DNA of 64,000 nt from Sphingopyxis sp. H073 (GTDB taxonomy: Bacteria; Pseudomonadota; Alphaproteobacteria; Sphingomonadales; Sphingomonadaceae). The position numbers were made by a program, and so were the translations under genes. The DNA is taken from NCBI RefSeq assembly GCF_001468395.1, contig NZ_LNSG01000001.1:1-64000 (forward strand), read 5' to 3'. The notes under the pieces were generated by a model. It worked only from the letters and a program-made list of their open reading frames with translations, ran no database searches and was not told the DNA's origin. Shown here in pieces: positions 34,432 to 48,460 of this stretch (positions are counted from its first letter, which is position 1; every line of letters starts with the position of its first letter).

Positions 34432-37400
34432 ATGGCGACCAAGGCGAAGTCGGTGGGCAAGGCCCTCGAAGCAACCGCGACCAAGCGAATCCGCAAGCTG
34501 TTCGGCAATATCCACGAAGCGGTGGAGATGCCCAACCTCATCGAGGTGCAGCGCGAATCCTATGAGCAGTTCCTGCGCTCGGATCCCTCGATCGGTTATG
34601 TCTCGGGCCTCGAAAAGACGCTGCGCAGCGTTTTCCCGATCCGCGATTTCGCCGGCACCGCCGAGCTCGACTTCGTCCATTACGAACTCGAAGAGCCGAA
34701 ATATGACGTCGAGGAATGCCGTCAGCGCGGCATCACCTATGCGGCGCCGATGAAGGTCACGCTGCGTCTGATCGTCTTCGAAGTCGACAGCGAAACCGAC
34801 ACCCGTTCGGTCCTCGATATCAAGGAGCAGGACGTTTACATGGGCGACATGCCGCTCATGACCGAGAACGGCACCTTCTTCGTCAACGGCACCGAGCGCG
34901 TCATCGTGTCGCAGATGCACCGTTCGCCGGGTGTGCTGTTCGACCATGACCGCGGAAAGACCCACTCGTCGGGCAAGTATCTCTTTGCCGCGCGCGTCAT
35001 TCCGTACCGCGGTTCGTGGCTCGACTTCGAATTCGACGCCAAGGACATCGTCAACGTCCGTATCGACCGCAAGCGCAAGCTGCCGGTCACCAGCCTGCTC
35101 TATGCGCTCGGCATGTCGGGCGAGGAAATCCTCAACTATTTCTACGACCGTCTGGTGTTCGAGCGCGCCTCGAACGGCTGGAAGGTGCCGTTCGTCGTCG
35201 AAAACTGGCGCGGTTCGAAGCCCGCGTTCGACGTCGTCGACGCCAAGACCGGCGAAGTCGTCTTCGCCGCCGGCCACAAGATCAGCCCGCGCTTGGCCAA
35301 CAAGGCCGCGAAGGACGGTCTCGACACGCTGCTGATCCCGACCGAAGAAATCTTCGGCCGCTATTCGGCCTATGACCTGATCAACGAGGCGACCGGCGAG
35401 ATCTATATCGAGGCCGGCGACGAAGTGACCGCCGACAATCTCGAAAAGATCGACGGCGCGGGCATCGACAAGCTCGTCCTGCTCGACATCGACCACAACA
35501 ACACCGGCCCCTGGATCCGCAACACGCTGAAGGCCGACAAGGCCGAGGACCGCGACCAGGCGCTCAGCGACATCTACCGCGTCATGCGCCCCGGCGAACC
35601 GCCGACGCGCGAAACCGCGGAAGCCTTGTTCGGCGGTCTGTTCTTCGACCCCGAGCGCTATGACCTGTCGGCCGTCGGCCGAGTCAAGCTCAACATGCGC
35701 CTCGGCCTCGATGCCGAGGATACGGTCACTACGCTGCGCAGCGAGGACATCCTCGCCGTCGTCAAGGAGCTCGTGAACCTGAAGGACGGCAAGGGCGAGA
35801 TCGATGATATCGACAATCTCGGCAACCGCCGCGTCCGTTCGGTCGGCGAGCTGCTCGAGAACCAGTATCGCGTCGGCCTGCTCCGCATGGAGCGCGCGGT
35901 GAAGGAGCGCATGTCGTCGGTCGACGTTTCGACGGTGATGCCGAACGACCTGATCAACGCGAAGCCGGCGGTCGCCGCGGTGCGCGAGTTCTTCGGCTCG
36001 TCGCAGCTCTCGCAGTTCATGGACCAGACCAACCCGCTATCCGAAGTGACGCACAAGCGCCGCGTTTCGGCGCTCGGGCCGGGCGGTCTGACCCGCGAGC
36101 GCGCGGGCTTCGAGGTCCGCGACGTTCACCCGACCCACTATGGCCGCATCTGCCCGATCGAAACGCCCGAAGGCCCGAACATCGGTCTGATCAACAGCCT
36201 CGCGACCTTTGCGCGCGTCAACAAATACGGCTTCATCGAGACGCCGTACCGCAAGATCATCGACGGCAAGGTGACCAACGAGGTCGTCTATCTGTCGGCG
36301 ATGGAGGAATCGAAACACACGGTCGCGCAGGCGAACGCCGACCTCAACCCCGACGGCAGCTTCATCGACGAGCTGATCTCGGCGCGCGAGGCGGGCGAAT
36401 TCCTGATGGCGCCGCGCGACCAGATTACCCTGATGGACGTGTCGCCGAAGCAGCTTGTTTCGGTCGCGGCGTCGCTGATCCCGTTCCTCGAGAACGACGA
36501 CGCCAACCGCGCGCTCATGGGTTCGAACATGCAGCGTCAGGCCGTTCCGCTGCTCCGCGCCGAGGCGCCGGTCGTCGGTACGGGCATGGAAGGCACCGTG
36601 GCGCGCGATTCGGGCGCGGCGATCGCGGCGCGCCGCGGCGGCGTGATCGACCAGGTCGACGCGACGCGTATCGTCATCCGTGCGACCGACATGGTCGAAC
36701 CCGGCAAGTCGGGCGTCGACATCTATCGCCTGCAGAAGTTCCAGCGTTCGAACCAGTCGACCTGCATCAACCAGCGTCCGCTGGTGAAGGTCGGCGACGT
36801 CGTCCGCTCGGGCGACATCATTGCCGACGGTCCCTCGACCGAGCTCGGCGAACTGGCGCTCGGCAAGAATGTGCTCGTCGCGTTCATGCCGTGGAACGGC
36901 TATAATTATGAGGACTCGATCCTCATCAGCGAGCGCATCGTGAAGGACGACGTCTTCACCTCGATCCACATCGAGGAGTTTGAAGTCACCGCACGCGACA
37001 CGCGCCTCGGGCCGGAGGACATCACCCGCGACATTCCGAACGTCGGCGAGGAAGCGCTGCGCAACCTCGACGAGGCGGGCATCGTCTATATCGGTGCCGA
37101 GGTCGGCCCGGGCGACATTCTGGCCGGCAAGATCACCCCCAAGGGTGAATCGCCGATGACGCCGGAAGAAAAGCTGCTGCGCGCCATCTTCGGTGAAAAG
37201 GCCAGCGACGTGCGCGACACCTCGCTCCGCCTGCCGCCGGGCGTGTCGGGTACGGTCGTCGAAGTCCGCGTCTTCAACCGCCACGGTATCGACAAGGACG
37301 AACGCGCGATCGCGATCGAGCGCGAGGAAATCGAGCGCCTGAAGCAGGACGCCGACGACGAGCGCGCGATCCTGAACCGCGCGACCTTCTCCAGCCTCAA

Positions 37401-38610
37401 GGAACTGCTGGTCGGCCAGACCACCAGCGCGGTTCCGAAGGGCCTGAAGAAGGGCGACGAGGTGACCGAGGACATGCTGGTCGACCTCGACCGCGCCGAC
37501 TGGTGGAAGCTGGCGGTTGTCGACGACACCGCCCAGACCGCCCTCGAAGCGATCAAGGCGCAGTATGACGAGGCGATCAAGCGCATCAACGCCAAGTATG
37601 AGGACCGCGTCGAAAAGCTGCAGCGCGGCGATGAGCTCGCCCCCGGCGTGCTCAAGATGGTCAAGGTCTTCGTGGCCATCAAGCGCAAGCTGCAGCCGGG
37701 CGACAAGATGGCCGGCCGTCACGGCAACAAGGGCGTCATCAGCCGCATCCTGCCGAACGAGGACATGCCATTCCTCGAAGACGGGACGCCGGTCGACATC
37801 GTGCTGAACCCACTGGGCGTGCCGTCGCGCATGAACGTCGGGCAGATCCTCGAAACGCACCTTGGCTGGGCTTCGCGCGGCCTCGGGCGGCAGGTGACGC
37901 AGGCGCTGGAGGATTGGCGTGACGCCAATCCCGACGCGACCGGCGGCCAGATGCCCGAAGCGGTGCGCGACACGCTGGAGCGTGTCTATGGCGCCGAATA
38001 TGTCGACGACATCAAGGCGCGCAACGCCGACAGCGTCGTCGAACTCGCCGAGAATCTGAAGGTCGGCGTGCCGTTCGCGACGCCGGTGTTCGACGGCGCG
38101 AAGGAGGCCGATGTGACCAACATGCTGACCCTCGCGGGCCTGCATGAATCGGGTCAGTCGGATCTGTATGACGGCCGCACCGGTGACAAGTTCGACCGCA
38201 AGGTGACCGTGGGCTACATCTATATGCTGAAGCTCCACCACCTCGTCGACGACAAGATTCACGCGCGTTCGATCGGGCCGTACAGCCTCGTCACCCAGCA
38301 GCCGCTGGGCGGTAAGGCGCAGTTCGGTGGCCAGCGCTTCGGTGAAATGGAGGTCTGGGCGCTCCAGGCCTATGGCGCGGCGTACACGCTGCAGGAAATG
38401 CTGACGGTGAAGTCCGACGACGTGATCGGCCGCACCAAGGTTTACGAGGCGATCGTCAAGGGCGACGACACCTTCGAGGCCGGCATTCCCGAAAGCTTCA
38501 ACGTGCTTGTCAAGGAAATGCGCTCGCTGGGCCTCAACGTCGAGCTTTCGTCCTATGCGGACGAAGACGAGGGCGAAGGTCCGGACGCTCTTCCCGAAGC
38601 CGCCGAATGA
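34432..38610 (+). CDS. rpoB: DNA-directed RNA polymerase subunit beta
   Basis: The 1392-residue beta subunit forms half of the RNA polymerase active-site cleft. It has a conventional N-terminus ([24 protein letters not shown]), the rifampicin-pocket region [23 protein letters not shown] with wild-type-like residues, and the C-terminal [23 protein letters not shown] that contacts beta prime. AAGGCGAG precedes ATG 34432. In most bacteria rplJ-rplL lie directly upstream; here the upstream gene is a porin. rpoC follows after 53 nt. Confidence 0.99.
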   Translation: MATKAKSVGKALEATATKRIRKLFGNIHEAVEMPNLIEVQRESYEQFLRSDPSIGYVSGLEKTLRSVFPIRDFAGTAELDFVHYELEEPKYDVEECRQRGITYAAPMKVTLRLIVFEVDSETDTRSVLDIKEQDVYMGDMPLMTENGTFFVNGTERVIVSQMHRSPGVLFDHDRGKTHSSGKYLFAARVIPYRGSWLDFEFDAKDIVNVRIDRKRKLPVTSLLYALGMSGEEILNYFYDRLVFERASNGWKVPFVVENWRGSKPAFDVVDAKTGEVVFAAGHKISPRLANKAAKDGLDTLLIPTEEIFGRYSAYDLINEATGEIYIEAGDEVTADNLEKIDGAGIDKLVLLDIDHNNTGPWIRNTLKADKAEDRDQALSDIYRVMRPGEPPTRETAEALFGGLFFDPERYDLSAVGRVKLNMRLGLDAEDTVTTLRSEDILAVVKELVNLKDGKGEIDDIDNLGNRRVRSVGELLENQYRVGLLRMERAVKERMSSVDVSTVMPNDLINAKPAVAAVREFFGSSQLSQFMDQTNPLSEVTHKRRVSALGPGGLTRERAGFEVRDVHPTHYGRICPIETPEGPNIGLINSLATFARVNKYGFIETPYRKIIDGKVTNEVVYLSAMEESKHTVAQANADLNPDGSFIDELISAREAGEFLMAPRDQITLMDVSPKQLVSVAASLIPFLENDDANRALMGSNMQRQAVPLLRAEAPVVGTGMEGTVARDSGAAIAARRGGVIDQVDATRIVIRATDMVEPGKSGVDIYRLQKFQRSNQSTCINQRPLVKVGDVVRSGDIIADGPSTELGELALGKNVLVAFMPWNGYNYEDSILISERIVKDDVFTSIHIEEFEVTARDTRLGPEDITRDIPNVGEEALRNLDEAGIVYIGAEVGPGDILAGKITPKGESPMTPEEKLLRAIFGEKASDVRDTSLRLPPGVSGTVVEVRVFNRHGIDKDERAIAIEREEIERLKQDADDERAILNRATFSSLKELLVGQTTSAVPKGLKKGDEVTEDMLVDLDRADWWKLAVVDDTAQTALEAIKAQYDEAIKRINAKYEDRVEKLQRGDELAPGVLKMVKVFVAIKRKLQPGDKMAGRHGNKGVISRILPNEDMPFLEDGTPVDIVLNPLGVPSRMNVGQILETHLGWASRGLGRQVTQALEDWRDANPDATGGQMPEAVRDTLERVYGAEYVDDIKARNADSVVELAENLKVGVPFATPVFDGAKEADVTNMLTLAGLHESGQSDLYDGRTGDKFDRKVTVGYIYMLKLHHLVDDKIHARSIGPYSLVTQQPLGGKAQFGGQRFGEMEVWALQAYGAAYTLQEMLTVKSDDVIGRTKVYEAIVKGDDTFEAGIPESFNVLVKEMRSLGLNVELSSYADEDEGEGPDALPEAAE

Positions 38611-38622
38611 GATTTTTCCTCA

Positions 38623-38647
38623 CCCCTCTCGCCCCGCGCGAGAGGGG
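38623..38647. repeat. Perfect 10-bp-stem palindrome in the rpoB-rpoC spacer
   Basis: CCCCTCTCGC (38623-38632) pairs with GCGAGAGGGG (38638-38647). It resembles the dispersed intergenic palindromes of this genome and lies 16 nt before the rpoC start, where it could influence mRNA stability or ribosome access. Confidence 0.75.
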
Positions 38648-38663
38648 AAGATGGAGCAGACAA

Positions 38664-42944
<4,281 letters not shown>

Positions 42945-42967
42945 GCCCCTCGGAGCCTGACAGAAAC

Positions 42968-43001
42968 AAGCCCCGCCGGAGCGATCCGGCGGGGCTTTTT
43001 C
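42968..43001 (+). terminator. Rho-independent terminator of rpoBC
   Basis: A perfect 12-bp stem (42968-42979 with 42986-42997) with loop AGCGAT and a T-run. Confidence 0.95.
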
Positions 43002-43048
43002 TTTGCCGCCAAACTGATAGCCTGCGCCTTCGTTCGGGAGGGAGTGGG

Positions 43049-43753
43049 ATGATGCGGGCTTATCTGATCGGTGCCGGGCTGTTGCTGGCGGTCTCGCCGG
43101 CGGCGGCGCAGGACAATAGCAATATCGAAGGCGAGGTGGTGGTGACGGCGCAGCGCGCGTCGGCCGACTATCTCTCGGACGAGCAGACCGTGGTCGGGCT
43201 GCGGCGGACCGCCGATAGCGCGATCCAGCCGGTCCAGTTCACCTCTGACTCGCGCGATGAGGATATGCGAAAGCGCGAAATTCATGCGATGCTCGAAGCC
43301 GCGATCCGTCGCGCTGATAGTGCCGGGGTAGAACTCGTCACCGGCGAATTCGAACTCACCAAGCTGACGCTCGCCAACTTCAAGGATTTGGTCTTCGGGC
43401 GCGGCCAGCGCCCCGACACCAGCGAGATCGAGCTCTATGTGAAGGCTAGCCTCGCGGGATCGGTCGGCAGCGCGCAGGGACGGATCGACAATTTCATCAA
43501 GGCGGTGCCGCCCAACGGGCGCGCGCTGCTGGAGAAGAACGGCGAGATCACGCTGACGATCATCAACCCCGACCAGTATCGGCCCGAGATCGTCAAGCTG
43601 GTCGCAGGCGAGGCGCTCAAGACCGCGGGTGCCTTCGGTCCCGACTATGGCGTCGAGGTCGCGGGGCTCAATGAACAGCTCATCTGGGCGCAGGCGAGCG
43701 CGACCGAGGTGTTCCTCTATATCCCCTATCGCTTCACGGTGCGGCCCAAATGA
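43049..43753 (+). CDS. Exported hypothetical protein with N-terminal TonB-box-like motif
   Basis: The 234-residue protein has a signal peptide (MMRAYLIGAGLLLAVSPAAAQ). The mature N-terminus reads DNSNIEGEVVVTAQRASADYL; the EVVVTAQR stretch is what sphingomonad TonB-dependent receptors carry as their TonB box. There is no plug or barrel after it. The rest is a soluble alpha/beta region (REIHAMLEAAIRRADSAGVE, FGRGQRPDTSEIELYVKASLAG) ending VFLYIPYRFTVRPK, faintly like a SIMPL-type domain. Function unknown. GGGAGGGAGTGGG provides a strong ribosome site, and a terminator follows. Confidence 0.75.
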   Translation: MMRAYLIGAGLLLAVSPAAAQDNSNIEGEVVVTAQRASADYLSDEQTVVGLRRTADSAIQPVQFTSDSRDEDMRKREIHAMLEAAIRRADSAGVELVTGEFELTKLTLANFKDLVFGRGQRPDTSEIELYVKASLAGSVGSAQGRIDNFIKAVPPNGRALLEKNGEITLTIINPDQYRPEIVKLVAGEALKTAGAFGPDYGVEVAGLNEQLIWAQASATEVFLYIPYRFTVRPK

Positions 43754-43754
43754 A

Positions 43755-43795
43755 AAGGGCCCACCGATCGAGGCCGGTGAGCCCTTGGTCTTTTT
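43755..43795 (+). terminator. Terminator after the exported TonB-box-like protein gene
   Basis: AAGGGCCCACCG (43755-43766) pairs with CGGTGAGCCCTT (43775-43786) with one mismatch, followed by CTTTTT. Confidence 0.8.
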
Positions 43796-43851
43796 GGGAA
43801 ATTTGCGGGCCGGTGCGACTGCGCCTGAAAGGCGGGCCGGCCCGGGCTGCG

Positions 43852-44031
43852 TTACGGCGCGAGGATCGCGACGGTCAGGTACAGCAGCAGCGGAAGGCCG
43901 AAGCCGAGCAGCGTCAGGGCGACAAAGGCGACGCGCGTCCACAAGACGTCGAAGCCGAACTGGTCCGCAATCCCGGCACACACACCGAAGATCACCCCAT
44001 CGCGACGATTCTTGCGAAAACCCTGTTTCAT
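43852..44031 (-). CDS. PspC-domain protein (minimal, 59 aa)
   Basis: The protein MKQGFRKNRRDGVIFGVCAG is almost only a PspC domain: basic head, the GVCAGIADQFG motif, and a hydrophobic helix (WTRVAFVALTLLGFGLPLLLYLTVAIL). It is about half the length of E. coli PspC (119 residues), lacking the periplasmic tail. PspC senses or relays inner-membrane stress in the phage-shock response. AGGAAAG precedes ATG 44031. It is the second gene after a 42-aa membrane protein gene, behind a sigma-54-type promoter. pspA and pspB are not adjacent. Confidence 0.88.
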   Translation of the reverse strand: MKQGFRKNRRDGVIFGVCAGIADQFGFDVLWTRVAFVALTLLGFGLPLLLYLTVAILAP

Positions 44032-44084
44032 TTCTTTCCTTTCCATCCCGGCCCGTCGGGACCGGCGTTGTTCGCGGGGTACGG

Positions 44085-44106
44085 GGGCTGGTTAAGCAAC
44101 CAGCCC
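44085..44106 (-). repeat. Perfect 9-bp hairpin overlapping the stop of the 42-aa gene
   Basis: GGGCTGGTT (44085-44093) pairs with AACCAGCCC (44098-44106). It separates the small gene from the PspC gene and may set their relative expression or protect the upstream mRNA. Confidence 0.7.
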
Positions 44107-44220
44107 GCCGAAGTGCGCTGCGTTCGGACCGACAGCGGCGAGGAACATGAGCGAGCAATAAGCCGAAGCAACCGCGGCGATCGCGTAGCTCTTGAGCGAT
44201 TCAACATTGAAGTGGGCCAT
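44092..44220 (-). CDS. 42-aa membrane protein, first gene of the PspC operon
   Basis: The frame reads MAHFNVESLKSYAIAAVASA and ends AAHFGGLVA, with one hydrophobic helix (about residues 12-31) flanked by a short polar head. It has a ribosome site (AAAGGATAGG before the ATG) and follows a sigma-54-type promoter by about 45 nt; these two independent signals are the reason to believe a gene this short. No family recognised. Co-expression with PspC suggests a part in membrane-stress response. Confidence 0.7.
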   Translation of the reverse strand: MAHFNVESLKSYAIAAVASAYCSLMFLAAVGPNAAHFGGLVA

Positions 44221-44274
44221 TTACCTATCCTTTTTCCATCCTCCATCCGGACCATCCGGTGGATGCCGAAGGTA

Positions 44275-44292
44275 ATGCAGGAGCCGTGCCAA
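44275..44292 (-). promoter_or_regulatory. Sigma-54 (RpoN) type promoter for the small-protein/PspC operon
   Basis: On the minus strand the sequence is TTGGCACGGCTCCTGCAT. It matches the TTGGCACG-N4-TTGCAT consensus with one mismatch, and the GG and GC are separated by exactly 10 nt as required. The start site would be near 44265. Confidence 0.78.
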
Positions 44293-44374
44293 TTTCATTC
44301 AGCGCTGGTTAACCGCCGTTTTTGAGCTGGAGATAGAATATTTCAGCGCGCTCTTTGCGGGTCTTTGGTAAAAA

Positions 44375-44390
44375 TTCCCAATTTTGGGAA
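44375..44390. promoter_or_regulatory. Candidate upstream activator dyad TTCCCAA-N2-TTGGGAA
   Basis: A perfect 7-bp inverted repeat in an AT-rich stretch, about 117 nt upstream of the predicted sigma-54 start, the usual distance for an enhancer-binding protein such as PspF. It is also close to recF, so it might serve that gene instead. Confidence 0.5.
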
Positions 44391-44488
44391 AAATTTGATA
44401 TCGCTATTCGAGATGTGCTCGGGGATGACGGGTGAAGAGGCGTGCGGTGGGCTGGCGTCGCCCCTTATGGTGCGGTAGCGCCGTCGCC

Positions 44489-45604
44489 ATGACGCTCGCC
44501 CGCCTCTCGCTGACCGACTTTCGCAATCATGCCGGCGCGGACATGGCGGCGGGGCCGGGGCTTGTGGCGCTGCACGGCGACAATGGCGCGGGCAAGACCA
44601 ACATATTGGAGGCGATCTCGCTGCTCGCGCCGGGCCGCGGGCTCCGTCGCGCCGCGCTGTCCGACATGGTGCGCGACGGTGCGACCGGCGGCTTCGCGAT
44701 CTTTGCCGAGCTGCTTGCCGCGGCCGATGCCGACTTGCCGCCGGTCGCGCTGGGCACGGGGATCGAGCCCGCGCATCCCGGGCGGCGGATCGTGCGGATC
44801 AACGGCGCATCGGCGGCGGCGGCCTCGCTCGGCGAATGGCTCGCCGTGCTGTGGCTTACCCCCGCGATGGACCGGCTGTTCGTCGAGACGGCGGGCAACC
44901 GCCGCCGCTTCCTCGACCGGCTCGTCCTCGCGCTCGACCCGCGCCATGCGCAGCACAGCAATCGCTATGACGCGGCGCTGCGCGCGCGCGGCAAGCTGCT
45001 CGCCGATATGGCGACCGCCGACCAGCAATGGCTCGCCAGCCTCGAGGCGCAGCTTGCCGAGCATGGCGCGGCGATGGACGCGGCGCGGCAGCGGACGCTC
45101 GCGGCGCTGTCGGCCGAGCTCGCCGGCCAGCCCGATGCGCCCTTTGCGCGCCCGCTGCTGACGCTCGTTGCCGCCGACGGCGTACCGCGCCAGGCGCCCC
45201 ACGATGCCGAAGCGCTGAAGACGCTCTTCGCGTCGCGCCGCCGTATCGACGCCGCCGCTGGCCGCGCAACGGCCGGGCCGCATCGCGACGACCTGTTGGC
45301 GGTCCACGCCGCGACCGGCCGCGCCGCGGCGCGGTGCTCGACCGGCGAACAGAAGGCGATGCTGCTCTCGCTCGTTCTCGCGCACAGCGATTGCGTCGCG
45401 CGTGGACGCGGCCAGCGCCCGGTGCTGCTGCTTGACGAGGTGGCGGCGCATCTCGACCCGCTGCGCCGCGCCGCGCTTTACGACCGGCTGGCGGCGCAGG
45501 GCGGACAAGCCTGGCTCACCGGGACCGAGGCGGCGCTGTTCGCCGACATGCCGGGGCCGGTAACGCGCTTTCACATTGCGGGTGGGCGGATCGGGCCGGG
45601 TTAG
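44489..45604 (+). CDS. recF: DNA replication/repair protein RecF
   Basis: The 371-residue SMC-like ATPase loads RecA at gaps through RecFOR. Walker [10 protein letters not shown] is at residues 30-38, the signature [17 protein letters not shown] and Walker [13 protein letters not shown] are in the C-terminal part, and the middle coiled-coil region is as in the family. The ATG at 44489 ([14 protein letters not shown]) is the conserved family start. It is not next to dnaA-dnaN as in E. coli. It is divergent from the PspC operon. Confidence 0.95.
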   Translation: MTLARLSLTDFRNHAGADMAAGPGLVALHGDNGAGKTNILEAISLLAPGRGLRRAALSDMVRDGATGGFAIFAELLAAADADLPPVALGTGIEPAHPGRRIVRINGASAAAASLGEWLAVLWLTPAMDRLFVETAGNRRRFLDRLVLALDPRHAQHSNRYDAALRARGKLLADMATADQQWLASLEAQLAEHGAAMDAARQRTLAALSAELAGQPDAPFARPLLTLVAADGVPRQAPHDAEALKTLFASRRRIDAAAGRATAGPHRDDLLAVHAATGRAAARCSTGEQKAMLLSLVLAHSDCVARGRGQRPVLLLDEVAAHLDPLRRAALYDRLAAQGGQAWLTGTEAALFADMPGPVTRFHIAGGRIGPG

Positions 45605-45690
45605 GTCCGGCCGGCGATCGCCTGCCGGTCGAAGCTGTTGCCGCCCTCATCGCACCTGAAAGGCCGCTCCCCAACTCGACGTCTTCCCCT

Positions 45691-46539
45691 TCAACGAACC
45701 GGCGGGTCCACCGGCGGCACCGCGCCGACGGGCGCGACTGGCTCGCCGGGGGTGCGCGGCGGCAGCGCGTCGGGCGGGACGGCGCCGATCTGCATGTCGG
45801 GGGTGGCGACGTGCTCGAGGTTGCGGACGCGGGCGTCGATCCGGCCGCTTGCGATGGTGAGTTCGTTGAAACCCGGCGGTGTCGAACGCAGCCGTTTCGA
45901 CAGCGTCCCCGCGCCGATCATGCGGATCGGGCCGGCGCTGGTTTCCTTCAAGAGGTCGAAGGCGTCATGGACGTGGCCGGTGAGCACCGCCGCGACCCCG
46001 CGTGCCGCGAGTTCGGTCAGCGCGCGCTCGCCGCCGCGCGTGAGGGCGCGGCCCTTCGTCCCCGCCTCGACGAGCGGATGGTGCGCTGTCACCAGCACAT
46101 CGGTGCCGGCGGGCAGCGCGTCGATCGCCGCCAGCGTCCGGTCGAGCGCCCGCCGCGTGACCCATCCTTTGGACCAGTCGAGCCGCCACTGCGCGCGCGC
46201 CGTGGTCTTGAGCGGCACGACCGCGACGCCATCGAGGTCGAGTTCGCGTTCGACCAACCCCTCAATCCGGCGGATGCGCGCATAGGGACGGAAAAAGCGC
46301 GCGACGGGGTTGAAATAGGGCAGGTCGTGATTGCCGACCTCGACCGTCACCGGCACATCGAGGGCCGCGATCCAGTCGCAGGCCGCGGCGAATTCGCGGC
46401 TGCGCGCGCGCATCGTCAGGTCGCCGGTGATCAGCACAGCAGCCGGATGTTCGACGCGCACGCAGCGGGCGAACCAGTCGAGGGCACTACGATCCTCAAG
46501 CCCGAAATGCAGATCGCTGATATGGAACAGCCGCTTCAT
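45691..46539 (-). CDS. Metallophosphoesterase
   Basis: The 282-residue calcineurin-like phosphoesterase has the full set of metal-binding motifs: ISDLHFG, LITGDLT, VGNHDLP, TAHHP and GHVHD. A Pro-rich tail of about 30 residues ends the protein. The substrate could be a cyclic nucleotide, a phospholipid or UDP-sugar lipid. The start codon overlaps the diacylglycerol-kinase-like gene upstream by ATGA, suggesting joint phospholipid metabolism. Confidence 0.88.
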   Translation of the reverse strand: MKRLFHISDLHFGLEDRSALDWFARCVRVEHPAAVLITGDLTMRARSREFAAACDWIAALDVPVTVEVGNHDLPYFNPVARFFRPYARIRRIEGLVERELDLDGVAVVPLKTTARAQWRLDWSKGWVTRRALDRTLAAIDALPAGTDVLVTAHHPLVEAGTKGRALTRGGERALTELAARGVAAVLTGHVHDAFDLLKETSAGPIRMIGAGTLSKRLRSTPPGFNELTIASGRIDARVRNLEHVATPDMQIGAVPPDALPPRTPGEPVAPVGAVPPVDPPVR

Positions 46540-47366
46540 AGGGTGGCGACGAAATCGACTGCGCTCAGCGCAAGCCCGAAGCGCGCGGGCGATCCGGTCT
46601 CGGCCAGTTCGCCATCATATTCGAGGCTGATCGGTGCATCGCTTTCGAGGACGATCGTCTCGCTTTGCGCGATTTCCTCGCTCGGCCCGTCGCGGAAATC
46701 GCCGCCAAGCCAAGCCAATCCGTGGCGCAGCACGTCGATTGTCCCTTCGGTCAATATGCCGTCGGCGCGCACCCCGGCCTCGGTCGGGGTGAGGATGACG
46801 GCCGGATAGGCCTTGCCGTGCCCCGCGACGCGCACGCCGGGCGCGTTCATCATCGCCTCGAGCGCGTCGGGCGCCGCGCGCCCCGCTTCGAGCAGCCCCT
46901 CTTGGCGCATCGTCTCGCGCACCTCGGCCCAGTGCGTTGCCGGCCCTGCGACGATGGTGATGAACGCCTCGCCGCCTGCCGAGCGGATCGTCGGGACCGG
47001 CCGGCGGCGTCCTTTGCCCATGAGCGCGTCGGTCAGTATCTCGGGCGCCGGGCGGTCGCCGTGAAGCGCCTTGGACAAGAGGTTGAGCGTGCCGCCGGGC
47101 AGCGGGAGGATCGCGCCATTCCAGCCGACCGCCGATCGGGCCGCGGCGTTGATCGTCCCGTCGCCGGTCCACACGAGCAGCAGGTCGATGTCCCGCTCGC
47201 GAAGGGTCGTCGCGTCGGGAACCGCGCCATCGGGCAGTTCGAAAGTGGCGACGAGCGGCGTGCCCGCATCGCGGCACGCCGCCTCGATCGCAGCGCGGAT
47301 CGCGGGATCGTGGCTGCCGCTCTGGATGTTGCAGACGAGGGCGGGGCGGGTGAAGGGGCTGGTCAT
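46536..47366 (-). CDS. Diacylglycerol/lipid kinase family protein
   Basis: The 276-residue protein has the catalytic GDGTINAAA motif and the PGGTLNLLSK motif of the DgkB/YegS/sphingosine-kinase fold. The C-terminal beta domain (DAPISLEYDGELAE) is present. It probably phosphorylates a lipid alcohol such as diacylglycerol or a sphingoid base; a sphingolipid-making order makes the latter worth considering, but that is inference. It is divergent from the alpha/beta hydrolase gene and coupled to the phosphoesterase. Confidence 0.86.
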   Translation of the reverse strand: MTSPFTRPALVCNIQSGSHDPAIRAAIEAACRDAGTPLVATFELPDGAVPDATTLRERDIDLLLVWTGDGTINAAARSAVGWNGAILPLPGGTLNLLSKALHGDRPAPEILTDALMGKGRRRPVPTIRSAGGEAFITIVAGPATHWAEVRETMRQEGLLEAGRAAPDALEAMMNAPGVRVAGHGKAYPAVILTPTEAGVRADGILTEGTIDVLRHGLAWLGGDFRDGPSEEIAQSETIVLESDAPISLEYDGELAETGSPARFGLALSAVDFVATL

Positions 47367-47422
47367 GGCCTGTTCTACGCATGAGCGGGAAAAAGGTCGC
47401 TTCCTCCCGTCCTCGTCGGCCG

Positions 47423-47441
47423 GGACTTGATCCGGGGTCCA
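47423..47441. repeat. Half copy of the CCGGACTTGATCCGG palindrome class
   Basis: GGACTTGATCCGGGGTCCA alone is present, without the partner arm, in the 137-bp divergent spacer. Confidence 0.6.
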
Positions 47442-47503
47442 TGAGTCCCGCCCCGCTGCGCCATCTTGTTCGGCGCCGCGCCGCCCTGTAGGGCGCGATA
47501 GCT

Positions 47504-48460
47504 ATGACAGCGCGCGCAGCCAAAGGACGGCGTTTGATCAAGTTCATCATCGTTCTGGTGTTGCTCCTGCTGCTGTTCGGCAGCGGTGCGAAGATGGTCG
47601 TGGCGGGCGGCGCGAAGTCGCTCGACCTGGCCGACAAGTTGTTCGGGTCGGATGGCGGCGCGCGGCTGGTGATCGGCGATCAGCCCTATGGCAACGGGCC
47701 GCGGCAGTCGCTCGACATATGGGTGCCGGAGAATGCGAAGCAGGGCGACAAGCTGCCTGTGATCGTCTTTTTCTATGGCGGCGGCTGGGACAGCGGCGCG
47801 CGTGAAAGCTATGGCTTCGCGGGCCGCGCGCTGGCTCAGAAGGGCTTCGTCGTCGTCATTCCCGATTACCGGTTGGTTCCCAAGGCGCATTGGCCCGATT
47901 TCCTGGAGGACAGCGCCAAGGCGGTCGCATGGACGCATCGGCACATTGGCGACCTCGCGGGCGATCCCGATCGCATTGCGCTGATGGGCCATTCGGCGGG
48001 TGCCTATAATGCGGTGATGCTGGCGCTCGATCCGCAATGGCTGCGCGGCGCGAAGAGCGACCCGTCGATCATCCGCGGCGTCGCGGGGCTCGCCGGCCCC
48101 TATGATTTCCTGCCGATGGAGAAGGGCGGCAGCGCCGAAAAGGCGATGGGCAAGGTGCGGCCCGCGGAGAAGACGCAGCCGATTGCCTACGCGCGCGGCG
48201 ATGCGCCGCCGCTGTGGCTCGCGACGGGCGACGAGGATGAAACGGTGCGCCCGCGCAACAGTCAGAACCTCGCGGCGGCGATCGAAAAGGCCGGCGGATC
48301 GGCGGCGCTGCGCATCTATCCCGGCGTGGGGCACACCGGCATCGTCATGGCGCTGTCGGCGCCCTTCCGGTCGCGGGGGCCGGTGCTCGACGACGCGACC
48401 GACTTCCTGCGCGGCGTCACCGGCCGCCGTGTCGCGCCCGCGACGGACGCAGCCGAATGA
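47504..48460 (+). CDS. Alpha/beta hydrolase (esterase-like), membrane-anchored
   Basis: The 318-residue protein has an N-terminal hydrophobic segment (LIKFIIVLVLLLLLFGSG) that looks like an uncleaved anchor, an oxyanion-hole FFYGGGWDSGA, the nucleophile box GHSAGAYNAV and the C-terminal Asp/His region (GDEDETVRPRN, GVGHTGIV). This is the BD-FAE/carboxylesterase branch. An in-frame TTG at 47534 with AAAGGA upstream is an alternative start that would trim 10 residues. It overlaps the next gene by ATGA, forming a three-gene operon with two nucleotidyltransferases. Confidence 0.86.
   Translation: MTARAAKGRRLIKFIIVLVLLLLLFGSGAKMVVAGGAKSLDLADKLFGSDGGARLVIGDQPYGNGPRQSLDIWVPENAKQGDKLPVIVFFYGGGWDSGARESYGFAGRALAQKGFVVVIPDYRLVPKAHWPDFLEDSAKAVAWTHRHIGDLAGDPDRIALMGHSAGAYNAVMLALDPQWLRGAKSDPSIIRGVAGLAGPYDFLPMEKGGSAEKAMGKVRPAEKTQPIAYARGDAPPLWLATGDEDETVRPRNSQNLAAAIEKAGGSAALRIYPGVGHTGIVMALSAPFRSRGPVLDDATDFLRGVTGRRVAPATDAAE

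Noticed and set aside
36037-38262. 741-codon open frame opposite rpoB
   Set aside because: Shadow of rpoB, no domain visible.
38607-38663. rpoC start at the ATG overlapping the rpoB stop
   Set aside because: It would translate the palindromic spacer into a non-conserved leader; ATG 38664 gives the family N-terminus.
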